From: Nitrosococcus halophilus Nc 4
GTDB lineage: Bacteria; Pseudomonadota; Gammaproteobacteria; Nitrosococcales; Nitrosococcaceae
DNA length: 64,000 bases
Assembly (NCBI RefSeq): GCF_000024725.1
Contig: NC_013960.1
Coordinates: 558,001-622,000, forward strand
Direction of reading: 5' to 3'
The translations under genes and the position numbers were made by a program. Every line of letters starts with the position of its first letter. Position 1 is the first letter of the stretch. Positions 29,831-38,735 of the stretch are shown here, piece after piece. The notes under the pieces were generated by a model. The model was not told the DNA's origin. It did no database searches and worked only from the letters and a program-made list of their open reading frames with translations.

Positions 29831-30826
29831 ATGAGAAAAACAATCACTGCTCTTATAGTCATCGTATACGCCTTTTTACCGCTAAGAGTTGTTGCCGCCG
29901 ATAACGACTTGCCGGGTATTGATGACTTTATCGACGAGATGACTGTCCAGCACGGTTTTGACAAAAATGAACTCAACCAATTATTTACTGAAATTGAAGT
30001 CAAGGAGAACATCCTCCGGGTGATTTCCCGGCCAGCGGAGAAGAGCAAGCCTTGGTATGAGTACCGCCGTATCTTTCTGACTCCCGAGCACATTCAGGGG
30101 GGAGTCTCATTTTGGGAGCTGAATCAACATAGCCTTGCCCGTGCGCAAGAGGTTTTTGGGGTGGCCCCGGAAGTCATCGTGGCCATCCTGGGGGTAGAGA
30201 CCCGTTATGGTCGTCATACGGGCCGTTACCGGGTCATTGATTCTCTCGCTACGCTGGCTTTTCGTTATCCGCCGCGCAGCCGCTTTTTTCGCCAGCAACT
30301 GGTGGAGTTCTTATTGCTCACCCGGGAAGAGAACCGGGATCCGCGTCATTTTACGGGATCCTATGCGGGAGCCATGGGACTTGCCCAGTTTATGCCGGAC
30401 AGCTTTCGTGATTATGCCGTGGATTTCGATCAGGACGGTTGGCGAGACATTTGGGAAAATCCAGAAGATGCGGTGGGCAGCATTGCTAATTTTCTGAAGC
30501 GCAAAGGGGGTTGGCAAGCAAAAGCCCCCGTGGTCAGCGCTGCTGCAGCCAATGGGGTCGACTATCGCCATTGGTTGCAGCAGGGGCTTAAACCGTCGAT
30601 ACCCTTGCGGCAATTGCGCCAAGAGGGGATTGAGGTGGCAGAGCCAATTCCTGAAGATGAACTGGTTTCTCTGTTCCAGCTGGAACAGGAAAAGGGTCCC
30701 GAGCTTTGGGTAGGGTTTCACAATTTTTATGCCATCATTCGCTATAATCCCAGCCCTCTCTATGCCATGGCAGTTTACCAACTGGCGGAGGCAATTAAAG
30801 CGCAGCGAGAGGGTGGCAGTTCATGA
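29831..30826 (+). CDS. mltB: Lytic murein transglycosylase B
   Basis: 331-aa family-3 lytic transglycosylase that cleaves glycan strands to 1,6-anhydro ends. A signal peptide (ALIVIVYAFLPLRVVA) is present without a lipobox, so this is a soluble SltB-like form rather than a lipoprotein. The catalytic glutamate sits in AILGVETRYGRHTG, and SYAGAMGLAQFMPDSFRDYA and GSIANFLKRKGGW are diagnostic. It overlaps rlpA by 4 bases. Confidence 0.95.
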   Translation: MRKTITALIVIVYAFLPLRVVAADNDLPGIDDFIDEMTVQHGFDKNELNQLFTEIEVKENILRVISRPAEKSKPWYEYRRIFLTPEHIQGGVSFWELNQHSLARAQEVFGVAPEVIVAILGVETRYGRHTGRYRVIDSLATLAFRYPPRSRFFRQQLVEFLLLTREENRDPRHFTGSYAGAMGLAQFMPDSFRDYAVDFDQDGWRDIWENPEDAVGSIANFLKRKGGWQAKAPVVSAAAANGVDYRHWLQQGLKPSIPLRQLRQEGIEVAEPIPEDELVSLFQLEQEKGPELWVGFHNFYAIIRYNPSPLYAMAVYQLAEAIKAQREGGSS

Positions 30827-31602
30827 GGTCGGTGGTTCCCTCCTTCCTTCTTCCTCTGGTGGTGTTGTTCAATGTCTCCTGTAGCAATATTTCCGAAACC
30901 CGAGAGAGCAAACCACCCGCAAATGATATGCCAGGTGATGTTTCAGATCCCCTTTTCCGGTTTGAACCCCTCAGTAAGTACGGCAATCCTCCTGTTTACG
31001 AGGTCAATGGCCAGCGCTACCATACCCTTCGCAGTAGTCGCGGTTATCGGGAAAAAGGCATTGCCTCCTGGTATGGCTCTAAATTCCATGGCCGCCGCAC
31101 TTCCAGTGGCGAAACTTATGACATGTATGGGATGACCGCAGCCCATCGTAGTTTGCCTCTGCCCTCTTATGTGGTCGTGACCAATCTAAGCAACCAGCGC
31201 CAGGTGGTTTTGCGGGTCAATGATCGAGGACCGTTTCACTCCGATCGGATCATTGACCTTTCCTACGCGGCGGCGGTAAAGCTCGGTTTGGCGAGGGAAG
31301 GTACGGGTTTGGTGGAGGTGCGTGCCATCGAGCCAAGATCGGTTTCAGGCCGTAAGGGGGAGGTTGCGGAGAAAGAGATCTATCTCCAGGTCGGCGCCTT
31401 CCAGAACCGCCGCCATGCGGAGCGATTGCAAAAGCAGCTACAGTCCGTCCTTGGTACGGGGGTGAACGTCAGCCCGACAACGGCGCAGCAAGTCCCCTTC
31501 TATCGGGTGCGTGTTGGCCCTCTGCCAAACGTGGAAAAGCTTGATAATCTGGCTAAGCAACTTGCTGAGCTGGGTTACCCGGATCATATCATTGTTCACT
31601 AA
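30823..31602 (+). CDS. rlpA: RlpA septal-ring lytic transglycosylase with SPOR domain
   Basis: 259-aa RlpA. The double-psi beta barrel (about residues 78-165) contains GIASWYGSKFHGRRTSSGE and VRVNDRGPFHSDRIIDLS, including the catalytic Asp. A C-terminal SPOR domain (about 180-259, EIYLQVGAFQNRRHAERL) binds denuded glycan at the septum. The N-terminus resembles a lipoprotein signal, but the residues before the cysteine are NVS, a poor lipobox, so lipidation is uncertain. The start overlaps mltB. Confidence 0.94.
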   Translation: MRSVVPSFLLPLVVLFNVSCSNISETRESKPPANDMPGDVSDPLFRFEPLSKYGNPPVYEVNGQRYHTLRSSRGYREKGIASWYGSKFHGRRTSSGETYDMYGMTAAHRSLPLPSYVVVTNLSNQRQVVLRVNDRGPFHSDRIIDLSYAAAVKLGLAREGTGLVEVRAIEPRSVSGRKGEVAEKEIYLQVGAFQNRRHAERLQKQLQSVLGTGVNVSPTTAQQVPFYRVRVGPLPNVEKLDNLAKQLAELGYPDHIIVH

Positions 31603-31668
31603 ATTGATTGCCGCTATGCTGTAGCCCGATTGAATTTACCCTAGCTTGCTTGATATTTCTTATGGCCC

Positions 31669-32838
31669 ATGAAATCTGAGATAAAGACAATGAAATCACT
31701 TGGTTCCCTTTTCTCTTGGTATTGGCTTCTCTTGCTTTTCATGGGGGGGACTGTCTGGGGACAACCCCTGCCTATTCCGGCGGCGCCCTCACTTAGTGCT
31801 AAGGCTTATATTCTGCAGGACTTTGCAACCGGTCAAGTGCTTGCTGAGGCCCAGGCCGATCAGCGGGTTGAGCCCGCGAGTATCACCAAGTTGATGACGG
31901 CCTATGTGGTATTTGCCGAGCTCAAGCGTGGCAATATCCATCTTGAAGATAAAGTCCTCATTAGCGAAAAAGCTTGGCGTACTGGGGGGTCGCGGACCTT
32001 TATCGAGGTCGACAGCCGGGTCTCTGTAGAGACCCTTCTGCAAGGGATGATCATTCAATCAGGCAATGATGCCAGTGTGGCCCTAGCGGAATATGTGGGC
32101 GGGACCGAGGAAATTTTTGCGACCTTGATGAACCAACAAGCGCAAGCGCTGGGAATGACGGGCTCCCACTTTGTCAATAGTACAGGGTTACCCCATGAAA
32201 ATCATTATATGACAACGCGGGATATCGCGACTTTGGCAAGGGCGCTCATTCGAGATTTTCCCGAATACTACGGTTGGTATTCTGAGCAGGAATTTACTTA
32301 TAACAATATTACTCAGTATAACCGTAATGTTTTGTTAAGGCGTGATCCCAGTGTCGATGGTTGTAAGACGGGCTATACGGAAGCCGCAGGGTACTGTCTA
32401 GTCTCTTCTGCGATGCGGGAAGGGATGCGGTTGATCGCGGTAGTCATGGGAACGAAGGGCCCTAAAATTCGCGCTCGGGAGTCCTTGGCTTTGTTGAACT
32501 ATGGTTTTCGTTTTTATGACACCCGCAGCCTTTACGCGGCTAGAGAGCCTGTGACTAGTGCGCGGGTTTGGCAGGGAGCAAATAAGGAGCTGTCGCTAGG
32601 GGTGGCGGATGATCTTGCAGTGACTTTGCAGCGGGGACGTTGGCAGGAGTTATCCTCGTCAATACAGTTGCAAGATCCTATTACGGCCCCTATTACCGAA
32701 GGGCAAAGATTGGGGGTGGTGATTGTAAAACTAGGTGAGGAAGCCTTGCTTAAAAGACCGCTGGTAGCCCTAACAGCTATCCCGGAAGGGAGTTGGTGGC
32801 AACGGTTTGTTGACTGGCTGCTGTCCTTTTTTACTTAG
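31669..32838 (+). CDS. dacC: D-alanyl-D-alanine carboxypeptidase (PBP5/6 type)
   Basis: 389-aa class C PBP that trims the terminal D-Ala from stem peptides. A signal peptide (WYWLLLLFMGGTVWG) is followed by SITK (ASITKLMTAYV), SGN (QSGNDASVALAE) and KTG (DGCKTGYTEAAGY). The C-terminal WWQRFVDWLLSFF is the amphipathic membrane-anchoring helix. ATGs at 31669 and 31690 are both possible; either retains the signal peptide. It sits in the elongation cluster before the D-amino-acid transaminase. Confidence 0.94.
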   Translation: MKSEIKTMKSLGSLFSWYWLLLLFMGGTVWGQPLPIPAAPSLSAKAYILQDFATGQVLAEAQADQRVEPASITKLMTAYVVFAELKRGNIHLEDKVLISEKAWRTGGSRTFIEVDSRVSVETLLQGMIIQSGNDASVALAEYVGGTEEIFATLMNQQAQALGMTGSHFVNSTGLPHENHYMTTRDIATLARALIRDFPEYYGWYSEQEFTYNNITQYNRNVLLRRDPSVDGCKTGYTEAAGYCLVSSAMREGMRLIAVVMGTKGPKIRARESLALLNYGFRFYDTRSLYAAREPVTSARVWQGANKELSLGVADDLAVTLQRGRWQELSSSIQLQDPITAPITEGQRLGVVIVKLGEEALLKRPLVALTAIPEGSWWQRFVDWLLSFFT

Positions 32839-32845
32839 AGATACT

Positions 32846-33709
32846 TTGGCTCTCGTTTATCTCAACGGCGAGTTTTTGCCTTTAGCGCAGGCCAAGGTTT
32901 CTGTGCTAGATCGGGGATTCTTATTTGGCGACGGGGTCTATGAAGTGATCCCGGTCTATGGCGGACATTTTTTCCGTTTATCCTTGCACCTGCAGCGTCT
33001 TGAACACAGTCTTCAAGCCATCCATTTAGAAAACCCCCTCTCGCCCAGCCAGTGGCGAGAAGTCCTCCAGCGCCTAGTCGCCCGCAACGAGGGTCTGGAT
33101 CAAGCGGTTTATTTGCAGGTAACCCGGGGGCCTGCGGCGCGGGATCATGCCTTCCCGCAGCCGGTCGAACCCACAGTGTTTGCGATGAGCAATCCTCTCA
33201 AACCTTTACCGACGGAGTGGCGGTTGAAAGGGGTGGCTGCTGTGACCCGGGAAGATATTCGTTGGAAGTACTGTCACATTAAATCGGTGGCCTTGCTAGC
33301 GAATATTTTATTGCGCCAAGAGGCAATTGAGGCAGGGGCTCAAGAGGCGCTCCTGTTGCGGGATGAGCAGCTCACTGAGGGAGCGGCAAGCAATGTATTT
33401 ATCGTTCGTGGAGGAGTACTGGCGACGCCCCCCAAGGGTCCTTTTTTATTGTCTGGGATCACCCGGGATCTAATACTGGAATTAGCAGGAGAGGGCGGGA
33501 TCCCTTGCCGCGAGAGGGTGATCACTGCCTGGGATTTGACTCAAGCGGATGAGCTTTGGCTAACCAGTTCTACCCGAGAAATTGTCCCCGTGACTCGGCT
33601 CGATGGAATCGAAGTCGGCAGCGGCAAGCCTGGTCCCCTATGGGGGCAAATGGATATACTGTATCAAGAGTACAAGGCGAGGGTGCGAGCAGGTCTCTAC
33701 GAAAATTGA
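32846..33709 (+). CDS. dat: D-amino-acid aminotransferase, class IV PLP enzyme
   Basis: Fold-type IV aminotransferase of about 287 aa. It begins LVYLNGEFLPLAQAKVSVLDRGFLFGDG-like, a classic Dat/IlvE start. The PLP lysine lies in WKYCHIKSVALLAN, and EGAASNVFIV and LLSGITRD bind the cofactor phosphate. It probably interconverts D-alanine and D-glutamate for peptidoglycan. The start is a TTG at 32846 just after the dacC stop (AGAG upstream); the frame is open into dacC, but that part is not family-like. It lies between dacC and lipB. Confidence 0.88.
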   Translation: MALVYLNGEFLPLAQAKVSVLDRGFLFGDGVYEVIPVYGGHFFRLSLHLQRLEHSLQAIHLENPLSPSQWREVLQRLVARNEGLDQAVYLQVTRGPAARDHAFPQPVEPTVFAMSNPLKPLPTEWRLKGVAAVTREDIRWKYCHIKSVALLANILLRQEAIEAGAQEALLLRDEQLTEGAASNVFIVRGGVLATPPKGPFLLSGITRDLILELAGEGGIPCRERVITAWDLTQADELWLTSSTREIVPVTRLDGIEVGSGKPGPLWGQMDILYQEYKARVRAGLYEN

Positions 33710-33731
33710 AACCATAGATGAGGGGACTGCG

Positions 33732-34370
33732 GTGTCCATGGATACACTGCGGATACGGAATCTTCACCTTCAAGAGTACGGTGCCGTATGGCAGGCGATG
33801 CGGGATTTTACCGCTAGCCGTGACAGCGCCACCGTCGATGAATTATGGTGGGTGGAGCATCCTCCCGTCTTTACTTTAGGTTTGAATGGCAGAGAATGTC
33901 ATGTGCGAGAGGTGGGTGACATTCCCGTGGTGCACTGTGATCGGGGTGGCCAGGTCACTTACCATGGACCGGGGCAAGTGGTGGTCTATGCCTTGATTGA
34001 CCTGCGGCGCCGGGCTTTGGGGGTACGGCAACTGGTGGATGCGTTGGAGCTATCCGTGGTTGACTTGCTACAATCCTATGGTATCGAGGGAAGTCGCAGG
34101 ACAGAGGCCCCTGGGGTTTATGTCCAAGGCAGAAAGATTGCATCCCTGGGTCTGCGGGTGCGGGGAGGCTGTTCCTATCATGGGCTTAGCTTGAATGTCG
34201 CCATGGACTTATCACCTTTCGATTATATTGACCCCTGCGGTTACCCAGGCATGAAAGTGATTGATTTGAGGAGTTTAGGGGTGATTGTTCCGGTGGCGAC
34301 CCTCCGACGGACATTATCTCAGCATCTAGCGCGGCGGTTGGGATATCCAGCCCCGCTATATGAGGAATAA
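33732..34370 (+). CDS. lipB: Octanoyltransferase LipB
   Basis: Transfers octanoate from acyl carrier protein to lipoyl domains. RGGQVTYHGPGQ is the conserved active-site stretch, GRKIASLGLRV holds the catalytic lysine, and DPCGYPGMKV the catalytic cysteine. The start is placed at GTG 33732 (212 aa), preceded by GAGGGG; ATG 33738 is an alternative. The upstream open frame overlaps dat and is not LipB-like. No ybeD gene lies between dat and lipB. Confidence 0.95.
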   Translation: MSMDTLRIRNLHLQEYGAVWQAMRDFTASRDSATVDELWWVEHPPVFTLGLNGRECHVREVGDIPVVHCDRGGQVTYHGPGQVVVYALIDLRRRALGVRQLVDALELSVVDLLQSYGIEGSRRTEAPGVYVQGRKIASLGLRVRGGCSYHGLSLNVAMDLSPFDYIDPCGYPGMKVIDLRSLGVIVPVATLRRTLSQHLARRLGYPAPLYEE

Positions 34371-34390
34371 AATAGGATTATTAAGTAAAC

Positions 34391-34660
34391 GACCGACCTG
34401 CTAAAGCAGGTGGCTTTTTCAGACCCAACCCCAAAAGGAGCGGTCATTTATGGTAGTCAAGAGACCCCACATACGGACGGCTTACCCCCCAGGGGCGCCC
34501 GTTGCCAAGCTGATAAGCAAAGCAATCCCTCGTTATTTATTTACGCCTGTCTGGCAGGCTGGACATCGACGTGGGATACGCGCGCCAAGCCAACAGTATA
34601 CACCGCTTAATCTCGTAGTTAAAACTGACCGTCTAAAGACGGTGGTATCAACCTTTGGAA
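34391..34660 (+). ncRNA. HEARO/omega-RNA-like structured element, no nuclease gene
   Basis: The 300-bp lipB-lipA gap holds no convincing gene but a well-folded RNA-like segment. GGCTT (34479-34483) pairs with AAGCC (34587-34591), and GGCGC (34494-34498) with GCGCC (34582-34586). Inside are hairpins TTGC/GCAA (34502-34520), ATCCC/GGGAT (34525-34577) and GCCTG/CAGGC (34545-34559). The segment is framed by two similar end hairpins, ACCTGC-TAAA-GCAGGT (34396-34411) and ACCGTC-TAAA-GACGGT (34628-34643), each followed by GG. This layout and the GTTGCCAAGCTGATAAGCAA stretch resemble HEARO RNA, the guide scaffold of IscB elements in the IS200/IS605 superfamily. The name is from memory and needs a covariance search. 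Confidence 0.5.
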
Positions 34661-34670
34661 GAGTGCGATC

Positions 34671-35651
34671 ATGAATTCAAAAACGCCACCGTCTAGCGGT
34701 GAGTTAAAGCGGGATAGGGATATTCGGGCTTTGAAGGGCGCCTCTAAGGTCGCCCGGATCCCGGTGAAGGTTGAACCGACGACAGAACGCCAACGCAAAC
34801 CCCGCTGGATCCGGGCTAAGGCGCCCATAGGTTCCGAGGTCTTACGGCTTAAAGGGTTGTTGCGCGAGCATGAGCTTCATACTGTTTGCGAGGAAGCCTC
34901 TTGCCCTAATCTTGGGGAGTGCTTCGGCCACGGCACGGCGACTTTCCTGATCATGGGTAATATTTGTACCCGCCGTTGTCCCTTTTGCGATGTGGCCCAT
35001 GGGCGGCCAGATCCCCTCGATGCTGGGGAACCCATGCATTTGGCTCAAGCCGTCCGCGCCATGGGGCTTCGTCATGTGGTGGTGACATCGGTGGATCGGG
35101 ATGATTTGCGTGATGGGGGCGCTGCCCATTTTGCACGCTGTATTCAGGCGCTTCGCACCCAGTCGCCCCAGACTTGCATTGAAGTCTTGGTGCCGGATTT
35201 TCGGGGACGCATGGATCGGGCTTTGGAGGCATTGGCAGTGGCGCCCCCCGATATTTTTAACCACAATTTGGAGACGATACCCCGTCTCTACAAGGCCGTC
35301 CGCCCCGGTGCCGATTACCAGTGGTCTTTGCGCTTGCTAGAACGTTTCAAGGAGGGACATTCCGCTGTGCCGACCAAATCAGGTTTGATGCTTGGCCTGG
35401 GAGAAGAGTTAGCAGAAGTGGAGCAAGTCATGAGGGATCTGCGTGATCATGGTTGCGATATGCTCACCCTAGGCCAGTACCTGCAACCCAGCCTCCATCA
35501 TTTGCCGGTGAAGCGCTTCGTTACCCCGGCGGAGTTTGATGCGTTAGGGGAGAAAGCCCGCGCCATGGGGTTTTCCCATGTGGCCAGTGGCCCCATGGTC
35601 CGCTCTTCTTATCATGCCGATCGTCAAGCTGCCGGTGAAGCCATTACCTAG
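34671..35651 (+). CDS. lipA: Lipoyl synthase
   Basis: 326-aa radical-SAM enzyme that inserts two sulfurs into octanoyl groups. The auxiliary cluster cysteines are in [12 protein letters not shown], the radical-SAM CxxxCxxC in CTRRCPFC, and the C-terminal [11 protein letters not shown] supplies the conserved serine ligand. The N-terminus carries about 40 extra polar residues before the core. It is separated from lipB by a structured repeat instead of the usual short gap. Confidence 0.97.
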   Translation: MNSKTPPSSGELKRDRDIRALKGASKVARIPVKVEPTTERQRKPRWIRAKAPIGSEVLRLKGLLREHELHTVCEEASCPNLGECFGHGTATFLIMGNICTRRCPFCDVAHGRPDPLDAGEPMHLAQAVRAMGLRHVVVTSVDRDDLRDGGAAHFARCIQALRTQSPQTCIEVLVPDFRGRMDRALEALAVAPPDIFNHNLETIPRLYKAVRPGADYQWSLRLLERFKEGHSAVPTKSGLMLGLGEELAEVEQVMRDLRDHGCDMLTLGQYLQPSLHHLPVKRFVTPAEFDALGEKARAMGFSHVASGPMVRSSYHADRQAAGEAIT

Positions 35652-35835
35652 CGTTAAGCTTCTCCTCAGAAAGCGATCTGTTTTCTGCTATCATTACTTT
35701 TAAATTTGAGGTATCTCACGCCCTGCCAGTGGGAGGCGGTTTCTATTTTTATTTGCCTAGTTATCAGGGGCTATCCTGGATGGATTTACCGCCACGGCAT
35801 TGGGGATATGTAGATACTAAGGTGAGGAGGCCTAC

Positions 35836-36996
35836 ATGAGTGAATATCTGCCCGGTCTCGAAGGGGTTCCGGCGACCCGGTCCAATATCTCAGAGGTTGA
35901 TGGTGAGCACGGCATACTGACCTATCGGGGTTACCCTATTGAAGATTTGGCCGAGCGTAGCACCTTTGAAGAGACGGTTTTGCTGTTGTTAGACGGGGAA
36001 TTGCCTACAGCTCAGCGCCTTGAAGAGTTTACCCAGGAATTACGGCAAAATTATCGGGTAAAGTACAATATCCGGACCCTGATGACGGCATTGCCGAGTA
36101 CCGGGTCTCCGATGGAGATGCTACAGGCGGGTGTTTCTGCGCTGGGCATGTTCTATCCGGGGAATGAATGCTTAACGGGTTCTGCTTCTTGCACTGATCG
36201 CAATTACGTCGATAACATGACGGTCAAGATCATTGCCCGCATGCCTGCCTTAGTGGCGATGTGGGAGCATATCCGCAACGGCTATGACCCGGTTCCTCCT
36301 CGCCCCGATCTGCCCATTGCCCAGAATCTGTTATACATGTTCCATGGTGAAGAGCCGGATCCGTTGATGGCAAAGATCATGGATACCTGCTTAATACTCC
36401 ACGCCGAGCACACTATCAATGCCTCGACTTTTGCGACTTTAGTGGCCGGTTCCACCTTAGCCAGCCCCTATGCGGTGATTTCTGGTGCCATTGGGACCCT
36501 GTCGGGCCCCTTACATGGAGGGGCCAATGAACGGGTGGTAGAGATGCTGCGGGAAATTGGCCGCCCCGAGAAGGTAAAATCATGGCTCGACGAGAGACTC
36601 GCCCATAAGCAAAAAATTTGGGGATTTGGTCATCGGGTCTATAAAACCAAGGATCCCCGGGCTAAAATCCTGCAAAAATTGATGGAGCGATTACCAGCCG
36701 AACGGGGCGGTCAGCTCAGCCCGTTATTCGAAACGGCCCTCGCCTTAGAAGAGGCGGCCACGGAACGGTTGGGCCATAAGGGCATTTATGCCAACGTAGA
36801 TTTTTACTCAGGCATTCTTTACAGGGAATTAGGGATACCTACAGACCAATTTACGCCCTTATTTGCCGTCTCTCGCTCAGGGGGTTGGTTGGCCCACTGG
36901 CGGGAGCAACTCTCCGATAACCGCATTTTCCGGCCTACTCAAGTGTATGTGGGCAGTCCCCTGCGGCATTATGTTCCGTTGAACGAACGGGGTTAG
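35836..36996 (+). CDS. gltA: Citrate synthase
   Basis: 386-aa citrate synthase that condenses oxaloacetate and acetyl-CoA. GPLHGGANERV, GFGHRVYKTKDPRAK and the late DFYSGILYRELGIP give the catalytic His, His and Asp. The length and the MSEYLPGLEGVPATRSNISEVDG-type start fit the short dimeric form rather than the hexameric enterobacterial enzyme. An SD (GTGAGGAGG) lies upstream. The 184 bases before it hold no gene that I can see. Confidence 0.96.
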   Translation: MSEYLPGLEGVPATRSNISEVDGEHGILTYRGYPIEDLAERSTFEETVLLLLDGELPTAQRLEEFTQELRQNYRVKYNIRTLMTALPSTGSPMEMLQAGVSALGMFYPGNECLTGSASCTDRNYVDNMTVKIIARMPALVAMWEHIRNGYDPVPPRPDLPIAQNLLYMFHGEEPDPLMAKIMDTCLILHAEHTINASTFATLVAGSTLASPYAVISGAIGTLSGPLHGGANERVVEMLREIGRPEKVKSWLDERLAHKQKIWGFGHRVYKTKDPRAKILQKLMERLPAERGGQLSPLFETALALEEAATERLGHKGIYANVDFYSGILYRELGIPTDQFTPLFAVSRSGGWLAHWREQLSDNRIFRPTQVYVGSPLRHYVPLNERG

Positions 36997-37007
36997 CGGT
37001 TGCGCTC

Positions 37008-37049
37008 TCCTAGAAACGGTAGCCGAGCGCTTAACTGCCGTTTCTAGGA
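37008..37049. repeat. Inverted-repeat hairpin, same family as 5982-6209
   Basis: TCCTAGAAACGG (37008-37019) and its exact reverse complement (37038-37049) flank an 18-base loop. It is a compact copy of the repeat whose arms bound the element before tldD. Lying between the convergent gltA and epmB genes, it may also serve as a bidirectional terminator. Confidence 0.75.
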
Positions 37050-38060
37050 TTATCCTTCCAGGGGCAACTTGCTGGGCGCGCCTGCCAGCTCTTGCACCAG
37101 CAGGGGCACTAAGTAGCCGGGCAAGCGGGCGCGCAGTGTTCGGTGCAGGCATTGGGCGGTGGGAGTATCCACTTCAAAATGGGCGGCTCCCTGGACTCTG
37201 TCCAATAGGTGGAGGTAATAGGGGATGACGCCTGCATCGAACAAGCTTTCGCTCAAATCACACAGAGCACTCACCCTATCATTAATCCCCCGTAACAGCA
37301 CCGTCTGATTGAAGAGACGGCATCCGGCGCGGGAAAGCCCCTCAAGCGCCTCGCCTACCCTATCATCAAGCTCGTTAGCGTGATTGGCATGGATAACCAC
37401 CACTTTTTGCAGGGAGGTATGCTCAAGCCACTGGAGCAAGTGGCTATCGACTCGCTCTGGCAATACCACTGGCAAGCGGGTGTGGATGCGCAGCCGCTTG
37501 ACATGGGAAATGGCGGCCAGGGCCTGGACCAGTTCGGTTAAGCGGTTATCAGTAAGGGTTAAGGGGTCGCCGCCGCTCAAAATCACCTCCTGAGTGCTTG
37601 GGTTCTGGGCAATATATTGTAGTGCTTGCTGCCACTGGCTTGGAGCAGGGTTATGGTCGGCATAGGGAAAATGGCGGCGAAAGCAATAGCGGCAGTGAAT
37701 GGCACAGGCCCCCGTGGTGACCAGAAGCACTCTTCCGGCGTATTTTTGCAGGACTCCAGGGGCGGGCATGGCGGCCAAGTCGCCGACAGGATCGGCGCTA
37801 AAACCGGGCGAAATTTGATCTTCGGCAATCAAGGGAAAAACTTGCCGGAAGAGTGGGTCGTTAGGATCCCCCTTTTTCATGCGGGCGATGTAACCGCGGG
37901 GCACTCGGAGGGGAAATTGCCGACGGGTGGCTTCGCCGGCAAGTTGCGGATGATGATTTAAACCTATGAGAGCAAGCAATTCTTGTGGATTGCGGACAGC
38001 CCGGGCAAGTTCCGTTTGCCAAGCTGGCCTCTGTAGAGGAGGAGGTGATTGGGTTATCAT
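37050..38060 (-). CDS. epmB: EF-P (R)-beta-lysine modification: lysine 2,3-aminomutase
   Basis: 336-aa radical-SAM enzyme (YjeK/EpmB) that converts L-lysine to (R)-beta-lysine for attachment to EF-P. The radical-SAM cysteines are in CAIHCRYCFRRHFPY, followed by EVILSGGDPLTL and RLRIHTRLPVVLPERV, typical of the aminomutase family. The short length and lack of a long C-terminal domain separate EpmB from clostridial enzymes. It is divergent from efp, 59 bases away. Confidence 0.95.
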   Translation of the reverse strand: MITQSPPPLQRPAWQTELARAVRNPQELLALIGLNHHPQLAGEATRRQFPLRVPRGYIARMKKGDPNDPLFRQVFPLIAEDQISPGFSADPVGDLAAMPAPGVLQKYAGRVLLVTTGACAIHCRYCFRRHFPYADHNPAPSQWQQALQYIAQNPSTQEVILSGGDPLTLTDNRLTELVQALAAISHVKRLRIHTRLPVVLPERVDSHLLQWLEHTSLQKVVVIHANHANELDDRVGEALEGLSRAGCRLFNQTVLLRGINDRVSALCDLSESLFDAGVIPYYLHLLDRVQGAAHFEVDTPTAQCLHRTLRARLPGYLVPLLVQELAGAPSKLPLEG

Positions 38061-38119
38061 AGTCGGTTTTTGTAACTAGAAAGCCTAATTAATCTTAAAT
38101 AATTTTTGGAGAGGGGAGT

Positions 38120-38689
38120 ATGGCAGCCTATAGTACCAATGAATTTAAATCCGGGCTCAAAGTCATGATGGATGGGGATCCCTGTTCCATCGTGGAGAAT
38201 GAATTTGTCAAGCCCGGTAAGGGGCAGGCTTTCAATCGGGTCAAGCTGCGTAACTTAAAAACGGGCCGGGTAATTGATCGGACCTTTAAGTCTGGGGAAA
38301 CCCTAGAGGCAGCGGATGTCCTTGAGACCCAATTGCAGTACCTTTATTCAGATGGAGAGTTTTGGCATTTTATGTCGCCAGAGACCTTTGAGCAGTACTC
38401 AGCCGATGGGGCTGCTGTGGGTGATGCGGCCAAATGGCTCAAGGAACAAGATATTTGTACTGTTACCCTGTGGAATGGGGTACCCCTCTCGGTGGCCCCC
38501 CCCAATTTTGTCACCCTTAAGGTGACCGAAACCGATCCGGGCCTTCGTGGGGACACCTCTAGCGGTGGCAACAAACCGGCTACATTAGAGACGGGCGCAG
38601 TAGTGCGAGTTCCGTTGTTCATTGATGTGGGCGAAGTGCTCAAGATTGATACCCGTACGGGCGAGTATGTGGAACGGGCCAAGGAATAA
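38120..38689 (+). CDS. efp: Translation elongation factor P
   Basis: 189-aa EF-P that rescues ribosomes stalled at polyproline. The modification-site lysine is Lys34 in [10 protein letters not shown], exactly where EpmA attaches beta-lysine. The three beta-barrel domains and the C-terminal [17 protein letters not shown] are intact. An SD (GGAGAGGGGAG) precedes the ATG. The flanking epmB and epmA form a complete modification module. Confidence 0.97.
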   Translation: MAAYSTNEFKSGLKVMMDGDPCSIVENEFVKPGKGQAFNRVKLRNLKTGRVIDRTFKSGETLEAADVLETQLQYLYSDGEFWHFMSPETFEQYSADGAAVGDAAKWLKEQDICTVTLWNGVPLSVAPPNFVTLKVTETDPGLRGDTSSGGNKPATLETGAVVRVPLFIDVGEVLKIDTRTGEYVERAKE

Positions 38690-38735
38690 CCGGGGCGTTG
38701 TGCTTTCTCATCATTATCCCTAGGTATTGGCCCCT

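Noticed and set aside
34450-34674. 74-codon frame in the lipB-lipA gap with an SD-like AAGGAG
   Set aside because: It runs through the paired segments of the structured element, has no recognisable domain, and ends inside the lipA start; the RNA structure explains the sequence better.
35699-35760. Possible terminator before gltA (CGCC...GGCG followed by T-rich text)
   Set aside because: Only four clean base pairs and no continuous T run.
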